DNA of 64,000 bases from Pholiota molesta (taxonomy: Eukaryota > Basidiomycota > Agaricomycetes > Agaricales > Strophariaceae): assembly GCA_014925825.1 (NCBI GenBank), contig JACGCK010000003.1, positions 124,001 to 188,000 of the forward strand, read 5' to 3'. Positions 35,289 through 47,219 of the stretch are shown piece by piece. Position numbers and translations under genes: made by a program. How positions within the stretch are numbered: the stretch's first letter is position 1; each line of letters begins with the position of its first letter. The notes under the pieces are model-generated. The model saw nothing but the letters and a program-made list of their open reading frames with translations. It did no database searches and was not told where the DNA came from.

Positions 35289-36691
35289 TCAGTCGAGGCG
35301 AGCTCTCTTTGAAGGAGAAGTAAAGGAAGTAAAAGCTGACGATGCCTTTTTACGAGGTGAAGAGGATGAGGCCTCGCTGCTGCCAGCTGCAAGCATAGGA
35401 AGATCTGGAATATCAAAAACCTCCACGACTTCATCTGACTCGGACAACACTCGAAGACGATGTCCTTGGATCTGGTAGATCTATATGTAAGTATGCTGGT
35501 TAGCACGTTTAGAATGATGTTTCAATGCCGCCATAATATACCTTTTTGTCTCTATCGCCATTTCCTTTCCCAGCAATATGCCAGCAGACCAATGTTGCCT
35601 CTACGAGGACAACAGTCCCCTCCCGAAGCTTGTCAGCCATGTCCCATGGTGCGATAAGGTTATCGTCAATATCCACCATATCAAGCTGGACGAGCTTCGC
35701 AGCTTTGTGTTGAAAGTATCGACCACGATGGTCGGGAAGGAGGTTTGGGTCGTATAGTGCACCAAGTGCAATCGCGGGTCCTGTCCAAGCCCCCAAAATT
35801 TCGTTACAATATGATTGTGCAATTATCATAAAACTTACCAGATGAACCATCAGCCACTGCATCCGAGAGCGTATCATTGTTCGAAATGTTGCCTTGGTCT
35901 GCAACGATAGGTGGAGCGAGAAGATTTTTTTTCTTCGGTGCCTCGCCTTTGACAGAGTCTTTGGCATTTGGGACCTGTATCGTATAAGTAGGATCCAAGG
36001 AATGTGTCGATCACCACTTACCTTGTACTTTGGAGGCATGGTGATCTTGATTAAACCATTGTCTTTGATTTCAGAAAGTGGATCGGATGGCAAAAACCAT
36101 GACGTCGTGAAGGCCTCGATAGACAGATTAGTGAAGAGCTTTGCATGCAATAAATAGCACCTACTGATTTGGGATGAAGGCTAGCGACCCTATCGTCCTC
36201 GATGAGGATCTCTTCCAAAGTCGAAACCTGATTCAAGAAGGCATCATCAAGGAAGTTGCCTTCGGTCTGAACACCCATAAGAGGGCGGAGGACCAAAACA
36301 TCCTTTACAATGGTCTCATCTGTGATAGGCTGATTGCAAGATTAGCAATGATATCGTTCAATAATAGTATTGTTAACAAACATACCTTTGGAATACGACC
36401 GACAGAGTGATTTCCTTTGGCAGAAATCTGTGTTCCATAGGCCGAATGACAAACCTCGCCAAAGAAGATAAGACCGAGTTCATCGCCACGTTCGTCTTTG
36501 TTGCCCCCGAGATAGAATTGGGTGCGACCAAAGCCACCCTCCTTTTCAGGAGGAAAGTAAGCGCAGTGAAACTCACAGCCATATGACATGGTGCCAAGTG
36601 CAAACGTTGAAGTCGGTTCGATGGCCCGAAGCTGTTCCTCCAACTGCGTGAAGAAACCATTGTTCTGACGATCAAAATAACAGTTGGCCAT
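35289..36691 (-). CDS. Transposon accessory protein, unknown function (copy 2, open)
   Basis: Same six-exon gene as in copy 1. Here the T run near 35930 is one base longer. Exon 4 reads VPNAKDSVKGEAPKKKNLL, then APPIVADQGNISNNDTLSDA, and ends at a GTAAGT donor in phase 1, joining correctly to GPAIALGALYDPN. The model gives about 376 aa. The middle is linker-like and the C-terminal tail is Ser/Lys-rich. The exon 2 donor is the weak point: GTCGCT gives a 50-bp intron and a good join (EDDR-LFTN), while the alternative GTAGGT would give an intron of only 26 bp. The exact family was not recognised. The C-terminal block looks like proteins often found beside Agaricomycete Helitrons, from memory only. 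Confidence 0.75.
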
Positions 36692-36986
36692 CGTGTTGAG
36701 GTGAGTAGAGGTGATAAAGATGCTGAAAAGTGCTGGGGATACTGGGGGTATCGAAATGAGCCGATTCTGGCAGGGTTTTATATGCGATACCTGAAAGCAA
36801 ATTTGAAATTGATTAGCTCCGTGTAGAACTCAAAGAAAAGCCATACCATAGAAAGAAATGTATAGAAATTTCGCGAACATCGGATAAATATTCAAGGGAT
36901 GGTATCATCGATCTGGGCTGTAGTATTGCTGATGCATAAATCAAAATGTGGAACATAGGATGAATACCACAAGTATACTCACCTTT

Positions 36987-39900
36987 TTAGATCAACCGCC
37001 GGGTCTTTCGTCTCGGATTCATCTCCTCAGTAACTCCATCCATGATCTCAGAGGAAGGGGAGAGACGTTTTTTGCGGCGAGTGGTATGGTGTGTTGTCGA
37101 AAGTGACTCTGTATGGGTGGAAACCGGACTGATGATAGTGATATCTGTATGCTCCCCATATCTGCAATCTTGCTGATCGGGAATATCAACCGGTTGGGAG
37201 GATGAGCCGGAGAGTGAACGTCTTGTGGAATCAGTCGGACGTTTGCGTTGGCTGCGTTGGCGAGAAGGAGATGGCTGAAGGGATGATGGAGAGCTGTTCG
37301 TGCTGGTTGTAGAGTTGGCTTGATCGTGTGAATGCACACTGCTCCTGGTCTGTAATGCTGCTATTTCACTAGGAGACCCATGCTCAAGGATCGTTTCCAA
37401 CCTTAAACTTTCAAACCTTTGTAGTTCTACACGTAGATCTTCTGATAAACGACACTTTATTTTTTTATCACTGAATTTTCGAAGTATGAGTAGCCCATTT
37501 AAATTTGTAACACGCGAAACCATAACATAGGGTGCTTCAGTACCTTTAGTGCTTTCCAAATCAATGATTACTTTACCCATTGTCTGACCTTGGGCTTTGT
37601 GGGCTGTCATTGCAAAAGCAGGCATAATTGGAAGTTGGGTACGTTTGATCTTACAACGCTTTCCTGAATGTGGATGTGTAAATGTCATATCCACGGTATC
37701 TTGTAAAACGACAGCATGTCCTTGAGATAAGCCATGCAAAGGATCACCCGAAATTGTACTGCTCTCTACAACACAGGAAATTGCATATCGTTTTCCACTC
37801 TCATCCTGTCGATAACGTATTTTTTTAAGAATACCTATGCATCCGTTAACAACGCCATTCTCAACGTCATAGTTTTGAGTAATCATAACGGGCATCCCTA
37901 GTACTAATGGAATTTTTCCAAGACGCTGATTTGTTGTACCAGAGTTAAGAGCCTCAAGATGACTTTGCAAGTCTGGGTCTGTTATAGGACTACCTCGGTG
38001 GATATCTTCTGCATAATACCAATGGAGTTCCTGGTTTGTTTTTGCTGCAAATGCCTGTGCTGAGCGAGCATTTAGGGCATCTTTTTGTGCATTCTCAGAA
38101 ACAATAATGGGTACATTTTGCCATTCACTCCAATCAATTGATACATTCTCAAGTACACGGGTTGATAGAATATCAAAGTCATCATTCGTACACCTTCCTT
38201 CACGAAGCCGATTAAGAAGTTCAACAAGGCGGGCATTTTCAGGACCATGCTGTCGCATACTTTCAGTTAAAATAACAACTTTTTTAAAAGATAGCCATAG
38301 AAGTTTTCCAAAGACTGTGTCTTGTCCTCGAGGTGAGGATGAATTTGTTCTTGTAGTATCAACACGAGCATAAAGACGAGTGTCACCAACAGGTGGTAAC
38401 TGATTAAAATCCCCAGCTACAATAAGATTTATACCACCAAAAGGCAAGTTAATACCTTTTGCATCGATCAAAGCCTGGCTAATTTTGTATAGCATAGCAC
38501 ATCCAATCATTGAGACCTCATCTATAAAAAAGTAGTCAATGCCTTCCCACATAGCTGCAAGATCTCGTCGGGTTTTTGACTGGGCACCTGATTTCTTTCG
38601 CTGGTTGAGGGATAATGCTGCATGTACAGTCATACCAGAAATATTTCTTGCAGCTACTCCAGTATATGATGCTAATCGAAATCGCCGTGTCTGTCCACGC
38701 CGAACAAAAAACTCTCTCAAAGCTTGAATGACACGTGACTTTCCTGTTCCGCCTGCTCCTCCAAGATACATACGAAGAGGCTCCTTGTCTTTTTGCAAAC
38801 TATGTTCACATATAATTCGGAATGCCCGTGCCTGTTCAGTATTCAAGGTAAACTCTTGAACCATATCTTCAATATCAACTCTATTTTCATGTACCACAGC
38901 AGGTATTCCTTGGGAAATGGATGCATTTAATGGAGTTTGGTTTGCCATGGCCTCTCTAAATGCAGATCCATCATTTATAATATTATTATTCCCTGTATTA
39001 GATTGACTGTTTATAGGATTCTGATTCTCATTGTTTGATGTTGCCCGTCTTTTCCAGTTTTCACGCCTTGCCTCATATTCTGATCTCCATTGATCTTCAA
39101 GCAACACATCTGACCCACTGATCTGTTCTATAGAATATAAATCCCTATTTGTAAAATCATTTTGACCATCGCTTATATTCATATTAGGATCAGAAAAATT
39201 AGAAGTACTAAACATCCCATTTATCTCTGCATTTAAAAGACACTCATTGACAGCATCCTGTGACCTGGCTATACGCTGTGAGTTGCAATTTGAAATTGAC
39301 TGCAAGTGGTCAAGGATTATATCAGGATTTGCAGGACCAAAGTCATCGTCTGTCTCATGTTGACTTGCACTCAAAATTTCATCTGAGACTTGTCTTTTCC
39401 GGAGTCTATTTGAATTCCGACGTTCAACAAAATGATCTTGTGCACTATCTTTACATTCATGTAAAAGCTGCATGTTGTCAAGTAATTTTTTAATTTTAGT
39501 TGGACATGTCACCATAAAATCTTTAAAAGCATCCTCCCAACTTTGCTCTGGTGCACGGAGATCCTCAGCATGTCTCCATGGTTTAAACAATATAAGCATA
39601 AGACGGCAGTATCGTGGGAATACTTCTTTTCTATCACGTCTTGGTATAGAAGGACCTATAGGAACAGGTACAAATTTGTCTTCTTCAGATTTTAGAGTCA
39701 AACAGTGTGTATTTGCTTCAATATGACTATCCTGCAATGCATAATAGCACCTCTTAGCGCGACCTTTTGTATTGCTGCTATTGTATTCTGTTATATGATC
39801 TTCAGAGTCATCAATGTCCATCTCAGTATCAGTATCATCAAGATCATGCTATCTGAGTCAAATAATAAGCTTTCAACTAATTCTTGTTGCTTAGATTTGC

Positions 39901-42900
39901 GAGGCTTTCTAATTTTCTGAACACATGATACAAAATCCCACACACAAAAATTCTCAAGCTGAAGATCTCTTAGTTGGTAATCTGAAACCTGATTTGCTTT
40001 AGCAATTAGCTGACCTGAGGAATAAGTTGCAATACTGATCTCTTCATCAATAACTTCTTCAATAGAATCATCATCATCATTGCCAAGTAGACTATTATAT
40101 GTATCAGAATCAGTACTAGTATCATTAGCTATATCTGAATCAGGTGTGTCACTTTGAGCAGATACAGATTTGAATTGATAACATTCAGGACTAGGGATTT
40201 CTTTGTTTATAAAAGCTTCAAAGCTTGTCCAAAATAAATTTCTATATTTATGGCTTGTAAAATGATCCTCATAGTCCATTAGATATGATGCAACTTGTTG
40301 CGCAGATAGTTCTTGATGAGAAATCATAGCATAAGCACATTTTTGCAAAAGTTTCTTTGCTCGCACAGTCAGTTCATCATCTTCTGGATTATATTCTCCT
40401 AATTTCTTTACAGATAATTCTAAAGCAGCATAAGCAACATGAGTTTTCAGTTGAGACTTTGTGATATAATTTGTAATATAATATGTGATAGATTTGGCAG
40501 CAGCTCCTGATCCAATAAATTTGATATCCATATTGCAACGCATTGCCTCCAAAATTGTGGCATTAAAATTGTTGACAAGTCCATCAAGACATCGCAAGGA
40601 AATCTCCCCAGTTTCCATATTGAAGGTAGTCTCAGGTATGGTATTTAATGAGTCTAAGTCAAACCGACACTCTCTTGGATGAGGAGGTCCTTTCCAGTAC
40701 TTGTAGCATGTACCGGAATGTTTATGAACCTGGCAACTTTTAGCAAGATTATATATGTCCTTTGCACGAGCAGTATCATAGTCAATTCCTGATGTTGATG
40801 TATCCAGACCACGTACAGAACATGGATGATAAATTGAAGATGGAACCTCAATATTTGCATCTGGATCATTAGGAATTTCATTTGAGATGGTATCATCCAA
40901 GAATGTAATTAGGCGATCTCTAAATTCTATATCACCTTCATTTATTATTTTATTTTTTATTTCATCTGGATTTAGACCACCTTCAAGCCAAACCATCATA
41001 TGACAGTGTAAAGTACCTCTTCCCTGAGCTTCAACACATCCATAATAAGCTTTCACCACACCTAAAATTCCTCCATCAAGATTTTTAGACTTTGGGTCAA
41101 AACCTAGAAGAGCGGAAATAAAGGATTTCATATATATATTAAAGAACTTAGCTGCAACAAAGGGATTTTTTGCAACAAGAATTGATTGTTCCCAGTAGTT
41201 TGGAACCTGTTCTGGAAGTAAATTATCAATATCAATGTCTGCTCCACCAAGGAATTTTACAAGTGGGTTATATACATCAGCAGGATTTATTGTAATAAAG
41301 AAGCTAGGCATGCCTTTCTCAATCATTAATCCCCGAATTTCATTGCGCATTGCTACACGTGAAGCAGATGTTCCAGGAACATTTGAAGTAACAGCAGTGA
41401 CCTGTTTCATTAAATTTAAAACTTTTCTCTCTTCTGCATTATTAGCAGTAACTGAGTCCCCTCGAGATATACGTTCGGTCACTATGTGAATTGTCTCAGG
41501 TGATACAGATGCAAAATCATTGGCAATAATTGGAAAAGATGTCTTACGGGTCTTGAGACTTGTATGTAATAGAACAGAACGTCTTTGTAAAATATTAAAT
41601 ACAGTAAACAAGAATGAATAATGTTCTTGGAAACGCTTATCTGAGAGACTGAAAAGGTGCTTGACATGACGCTTCATAGAGAGTGGTGTCTTGCGATTTT
41701 TATTCTCAAAACCACCTATACCATATGGGAAAAGTGTAGGATAGATCATTGGAAATAAATCTGGATTAAAGAATTCATTAACAGGTGTTGGATCATGCGG
41801 AATTTCCATATAGCCACCACCTTTCTTGACATGTCTAAGTGCTGCAGCTCGTAACTCATTTGCAGGTGCATGACCTTCAACGTCTGTGATCACAACGTTT
41901 TGGAAGGGTAACTCACTGCCGGATTCTATGTGACTAGCATTATCATTATCCATATATTCAGCTTGTACAAAAGCAGATGGGGTAGCACTTTGATTTGATG
42001 TACCATTACTAGGTCCAGTAGTTTGATTTGTTGATTTATTTTGAACAATACTGGAATTATCAGACTCAGAGGTTGAATTGTCATAGCGAGATGTTAGAAT
42101 ATCAGATGCATCACTTGGAAGAATATGTTCAATGTGGAAGGGCAAAACTTGCTCCAACTCAAGGCTATCAAGGATGGTATGATTTATTTCTATATCTTGG
42201 TAAAGAGGGTTATTATGTTTCAACCAATTGAGAGCAGCGCGGACTTTCTCTCTTCGTACGCACAAAGGTTTTGCCTTTTTCTGTAACCATTCAGTAGTGG
42301 GTGGAGATGATCCAATAAACAACACACATATGGGTGTCAAGACATCTGACATATTGGGCGGTAATAGATGTGCTATTTCGGAAGGACGTTGGGGATATAT
42401 TATAATATGACCCTTTACACCACGTTGGGAATCAGGCGATGTTATCTCTGTATTCTCTTCTTTTAATTGTACAATCCAACATTTAGCACGGCATCGTGCA
42501 ATCATAGCCTCCTCAACTACAGTCAGATCCTTTAATTCACTTGGAACAGGCCCCAAATAGTTCAAGTTAGCCATTGCCAAAGCTGGTACTTTATTTCTGT
42601 TCAATGAAGAATGACAATCTTTGCAGAGAGACAGCATCATGTTGCCATGCTCATTAGAGTAAACACCTGCAGAGTCCAAAGCAAGATCTTTCAATGGTCC
42701 TTCAGTATAGGGATAAGGTAGTGCATGAAGTCTATGTGAATCGGGCAATCTCAGAATATCTAGGTCTACATCAGATACTGCAAGCTCCTTACGAGATGAG
42801 CAAAGTGTTGCCTCTCCACAAGACGCACAAGTGAACGTTGCCAGAGCATCTTTAGATGTTTCCTTGCGGAAGAGATTAATGATTTTATCTTTGAGGTCCT

Positions 42901-44247
42901 TTTGAACAATCTTAGGCCAGGTGTTTAGAATCTCTTGATGGCGTGCACGCAATGACTCTTCTGCAGCAATGGTTTCATTCCGCCGTTCTTCCGAACGTTT
43001 GCCATGTTTCAAACGAGTAATGAATTTTTTGAGTTCACGACGAAGTTGTGGACGACTATCATTGGGATTATGTGCTACAGAGTTCTGAGATAATATTCGA
43101 CGCAGTGCACGCAGACTTAATTTAGGTGCCAATTGACTTAGTATTCTTATTTTGAAATCTATCAAGGTCTGACTGGCATCACCACTTGAGTCCTCAACTG
43201 CGACAGAAAAGTTTGAATTAAAATCAATACAAAAGGAAGAAGAAGACGATACACAATTGCCGGAGGAAATATGGTCAGAAATGAGATCACGAAGGGCATT
43301 GATTGATACAAGGGGTGGGAGAGACAAACTATGTGAATTAGCGATAGACAACAAGGCCGGTTTCCGTAGATCTTCCAAAGAAGAAAGGAAGTCATGAATA
43401 GTATGATATTGTGGAGTCGGTACATGTGTAGAGGATGCGGGGGAGCCGTAAGGAGGAGATGGAGAGCCAGTATCATGATGGGATGAATACGAAGATGTGG
43501 CATCAGCGCCGGTGACATCAGAGTCAAGGTGTGAATAGGTGTTAGGTTGTGGAGTCGGTACATGTGTAGAGGATGTGGGGGGGGTATTACGAGGAGATGG
43601 AGAGCCAGTATCATGGTGGGATGAATACGAAGATGTGGCATCAGTGCCGGTGACATCAGAGTCAAGGCGTGAATAGGTGGTAGGTTGAACGAAGAGAGAC
43701 ACATCTAGAGTATGCAAATTCAAAGATGAGCATAATAGAAAGGGTGAGATTGGTAGAAATACTCACCAGATTGTGATCGGAATCCGACTCTGGGCGATAA
43801 AGAGAAATCAAGGATTGTAGAGTCAGATAAAGAGATAGTAGCACCTGGAATAGCAGTAGAGCAGAAATTAAACCAATCACAGCCTAAGACGATATCGCAA
43901 GGAAGCTGCTTTCCAACAGCAAGATTGAGGAGACACAGAAATTGGCCCGATGAGGTATTGACGGAGACCGCACAGTGGATTGTTTCGGCTTGACGACGAC
44001 GATACCCTTTTTGAAGGCAATATATGGAAGAGATGGTGGATGAAGAAGAATCACCATCATAGATAGCGATAGCCAAAGAGCCATCGATATTGACGTTGAA
44101 AGAGGGCGAATACATGCTCAAGATGAGTGAGGAAGCTCGAGGAAGGATGATACGGAGGCAACGATACGAAAGCAAGGGTACCGTAGGTGAGAAAATCGGA
44201 GATTCAAAAAGGGCTTGATTTGGAAACTTGTTCTTAAGCACTGCCAC
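36987..44247 (-). pseudogene. RepHel transposase, copy 2, broken by a 1-bp deletion
   Basis: Exon 1 43767-44247, intron 43705-43766, exon 2 36987-43704. It has the same domain order as in copy 1. One C is missing near 39845 (ATCACTGCT in copy 1, ATCATGCT here), in an acidic linker after the Rep domain and before the helicase. Translation stops soon after the lesion (39791). The helicase part is still open as a separate frame (36987-39821). The deletion is not in a homopolymer. A product limited to Rep, or two separate parts, cannot be excluded. Confidence 0.85.
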
Positions 44248-44383
44248 ATGAAATTCCCCGCAAGTTTTGATTTATTAAACGCACTAAGACCCTCTACCTA
44301 ACGGTAGCGGGAACAATAAGGCCCAGCGACCATTATATCAATCCTATGCGTCATTCCCAGTGCCAAAAAAAAATTGCCGTGGA

Positions 44384-44485
44384 CGAGAATCGAACGTCAG
44401 AAACTTGTGCCTGGATCCAGACTCGAACGCGAGACCTCGTTTAAACATTACCCTCGTACATTTACCCCTACACCAATACACCTTT
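44384..44485 (-). repeat. tRNA-like module with A-box-like and two B-box-like motifs
   Basis: On the minus strand: TTGGTGTAGGGGTAAATG (A-box-like), then GCGTTCGAGTCTGG and GACGTTCGATTCTCGTC (B-box-like), followed by a T run. There are no paired acceptor ends, so it looks like a SINE head rather than a tRNA gene. It begins about 70 bp from the array's right end. Confidence 0.5.
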
Positions 44486-44759
44486 ATAAAGAGTTGAGCT
44501 GACCTAAAATATATCACGTCGTCTATGTGTGGTCCCTTCGTGTATTTTTACCTTCAAGTCCCTTGAACCATATTTACTCAACTAGATACATTGGCTTGCA
44601 GCTAACACTGCTTATTTCAGCTTCTGTACTATGGAATAGATTGCTTTACTTAGTCGTATCATATAGATGGAATCACAATTGTTAGGTATTGCATGGATAA
44701 ATTACTTGGGTTTGACGGAGACAAGCAATCGTAGCAGAAACCAGACATCCCGGATTCCC

Positions 44760-44970
44760 TCGGAACGACCGAAAGCTGTCAGTAACTGTCACCTGCCATT
44801 GAGTGCTATTTCTGGCTGCTTCGGAGTGACGCAGAAATTGTTACCTGTAATTAGGTGTCGTTCGGAGCTGCCGGTGCTACTTTGAGAAACTGTTGCTTCT
44901 CATTAGGTGCTCTTCGGAGTTGCTTCGGAGTGACCGGTGACGAAAAGTGATACCTGCCCATGGGTGACTT
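44760..44970. repeat. Degenerate repeats with small ACCT...AGGT palindromes
   Basis: About four diverged units of 45-65 bp, each with a short inverted pair, such as TTACCTGTAATTAGGTG and ATACCTGCCCATGGGTG, and often followed by TTCGGAG. The theme recalls the hairpin and repeat on the left side of the array. No gene. Confidence 0.55.
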
Positions 44971-45234
44971 TATTTTTGGTCTACAGTTACTAATTTCGTT
45001 ACTTCTAGAAGGTAGCGTTTTTGGAGCGGTGTCAAATAATGTCATCTCAACTACAAATATGCTACCTCAGTGACAAAGATTGTCACCTAGACTTTTCGCA
45101 GTGTTATGCTCTACCTACCTACCATGACGATACCTCTCTTCCATTCTAAAGCTTCTGAAGTATCACCATGATGGCCTAGGCGTAGAATCAAACTACACCC
45201 TCTATTTCACCAGGCCTAAAGAATGACTGGTACA

Positions 45235-45745
45235 TCTTCCAGCTTCTATTGCACACCTGAAGAGCTAAGAACCGATGCTTCTGTCGAGACTCGAATGCAT
45301 TTCTATCGCTTCTTGAACCCATTAAATGGCTTTCGAGTACTGGTTTTTCGAGCCAGCGGATCCCAGCCTATTACAACTCTGCATATCGTGAACAAGAATG
45401 GCCTCTGCTCAAGCATGTCTGGCAATATATCCTTCGCATTTCGGTTAACAATTAATTCAGTACGTCAACTTGATCAGGTGCTTTCAGACAGTTGACCTAG
45501 ACTCAGCGGACCATTCTCGTCGAAGGTTTCCCAGATAGCCGGCGAGAACAAGACAAACGCATGACCACTGTCGCTTCAAAATGGACTTCAAAATCGATGG
45601 TCTGGTGCATTACGCCTGTGATAACATACATTCTTGACAGGCGACGCTTCGGGTGTTTATAAACATACCGCGTATGCCTGGACTCTGCGGGATATTTCCT
45701 CATAGTGCAGGCGATCTGCAGTGTCGGTCCTTAATTTCCAAAGTC
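45235..45745 (-). pseudogene. Decayed partial copy of PCM1
   Basis: Collinear similarity to the 3' half of PCM1 at about 47390-48010, same strand. Matching pairs include GAATGCATTTCT(A/G)TCGCT (45294 vs 47525), AAGCATGTCTG (45413 vs 47649), TTGATCAGGTG (45471 vs 47698), AGCCGGCGAGAA and GCTTCAAAAT (about 45540-45580 vs 47770-47810), and CCTTAATTTCC (45730 vs 47994). It is heavily diverged, without an open frame and with deletions. It arose as a partial duplication about 2 kb from the source. Confidence 0.8.
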
Positions 45746-46497
45746 AGTCATGGTTGAAGCAAATCATTCCTCTTTATCGATTGAGGGTCCCTTTTCAGCA
45801 TTCGGGTGTTAATGTAGGTTTGATGGGGATAAGGTGAGCTTACTGCCAGTGTCCACTTGAGATATCTCAACTGACTTGATTGAAAAAGCCTAAACTTGTC
45901 AATCATGATCATGTCTTGACTTACGCGGTCGAAACCCATCCATCAGAAATTCAGAAATATCTGACCACCCTATCGTTCCTTCTTATAAACTGGTACATAT
46001 TGAGGACAAGGTCCAATATGTGGATACATTTCTCAGTAACATAATCTCCGGAACACTACTTCTGCAAGCATAGGGCACTGTCCTCACCGATGCGCAGACA
46101 AATTTCACGCGATATGTCCTCCTGTCTCTCTGAGCGCCCTCGTTTCGACGTGCGCCCACATGTCTAGAAGTCACTAGTCAAGCTTGGCACTGTACATAAC
46201 TCTAACGACACTGTGCGAGTTAACTTCTATTGAGAACCTCGGGTATCTTGTCTATCTGCCAGGCTTGGGATCCTCGGGCTTAAATGCTTGGGGCAAAAGC
46301 TGTTGGCAGATTATACAACCTGTGCTGGATAGTAGGTATTCGAGGTCGCTGGCCTGCTCAAGACGACTCTGAGGACCTCCTACAATTTCCGTAATTGCCG
46401 GCAAAGTTATGTCTGTGGGATATCTCTTGGATTGATGCACCCACGTCCTGGCAGCGCTAAATGATGTTGATATCCTACCTGAATAACCATGTAAAGG
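45746..46497. other. Intergenic, nothing recognised
   Basis: About 750 bp between the PCM1 fragment and the promoter of the small secreted protein gene. No open frame with family features and no RNA gene were seen. Confidence 0.5.
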
Positions 46498-46505
46498 TAT
46501 AAAAA
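46498..46505 (+). promoter_or_regulatory. TATA box of the small secreted protein gene
   Basis: TATAAAAA, 84 bp upstream of the ATG at 46582: a normal distance for a strongly regulated fungal gene. Confidence 0.65.
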
Positions 46506-46581
46506 CCGTAGCGAGGGTGATATTTTCTTAACGTCACACAGCTTGCCCCAAGTCGACGCTTTAGACTCGGACCATCCTACG

Positions 46582-46904
46582 ATGAAATTCACCGCTATAT
46601 TCCTCCTGTCTGTACTCAGCATCTTCCCAATGCTCGCCTCATCTGCGGACCTCAGATGTAATACAGGACCTGGCTCACAACAGGTCAAGAAATTTGAACT
46701 GAATTCATGATGATCCATCTACTGATCAGACTTCTGTCATGCAGAATTGTGGTACCTTCTGCTCGCAGTGTTGTGCTGAATTTCCGACAGCCGACGCATG
46801 TGTAGGCAGAACCTGCGTCGCGGATTGCTGTATGTTGTTTCCGCGGATGTTCCCAAAACTTATCATACACATCTGACATGTCCTGTTTCACAGTGGATTT
46901 ATAG
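46582..46904 (+). CDS. Small secreted cysteine-rich protein (8 Cys, about 70 aa)
   Basis: Three exons: 46582-46683, 46730-46829 and 46894-46904. Exon 1 starts MKFTAIFLLSVLSIFPMLAS, a textbook signal peptide with a likely cleavage after ASSA. The mature part, about 48 aa, has eight cysteines: RCNTGPGSQQ, then QNCGTFCSQCCAEF, then DACVGRTCVADC, and ends LDL. Introns 46684-46729 (46 bp) and 46830-46893 (64 bp) have GT...CAG ends and the joins keep the frame. Even cysteine number and small size suggest a disulphide-rich extracellular protein, effector- or defensin-like in form only. No family was recognised and no activity is implied. Confidence 0.7.
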
Positions 46905-47219
46905 TCGATGTTCAGAGCAAAAACTGAACAGTGGTGGTGGATAAACGTAGCTAAAGAGAAATTTGATATGAAGTGACCCCAGAATCTAAATATCTTATTT
47001 TATACGTCTGCAATTGATGGTAGAGAATTTATTCAAGGATCAGACACGATGCTTTATCAAGGCAGTTCAGGAAATGACGAGAAACATCCCTGCAGATTAT
47101 TGTAACTACCAATTCAGTCGAGGAAATTTTTGGGTATCATTTGCATATCTGTTAAAAGTCCCTGAAGTAAACATACACTGCTAACATATACACTGCTCAA
47201 CTATTCCAGTCCTTTCAAA
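46905..47219. other. Short gap between the secreted-protein gene and PCM1
   Basis: 315 bp between two convergent genes. AT-rich; probably both 3' UTRs. Nothing else seen. Confidence 0.5.

Larger units (their letters stand above)
33757..44312 (-). mobile_element. Helitron-like element, copy 2 (tandem, same orientation)
   Basis: 10,556 bp, virtually identical to copy 1. Differences found by alignment of the text: one A fewer in the A run near 34499, one substitution near 35391 (CTGCGAGC to CTGCAAGC), one T more near 35930, and one C lost near 39845. The ends, hairpin and inverted repeats are the same (33786-33794 and 44303-44311). The very small divergence implies a recent duplication. Confidence 0.95.

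Noticed and set aside
44384..44485. A functional tRNA gene on the minus strand
   Set aside because: A- and B-box-like motifs exist but the acceptor and T stems do not pair.
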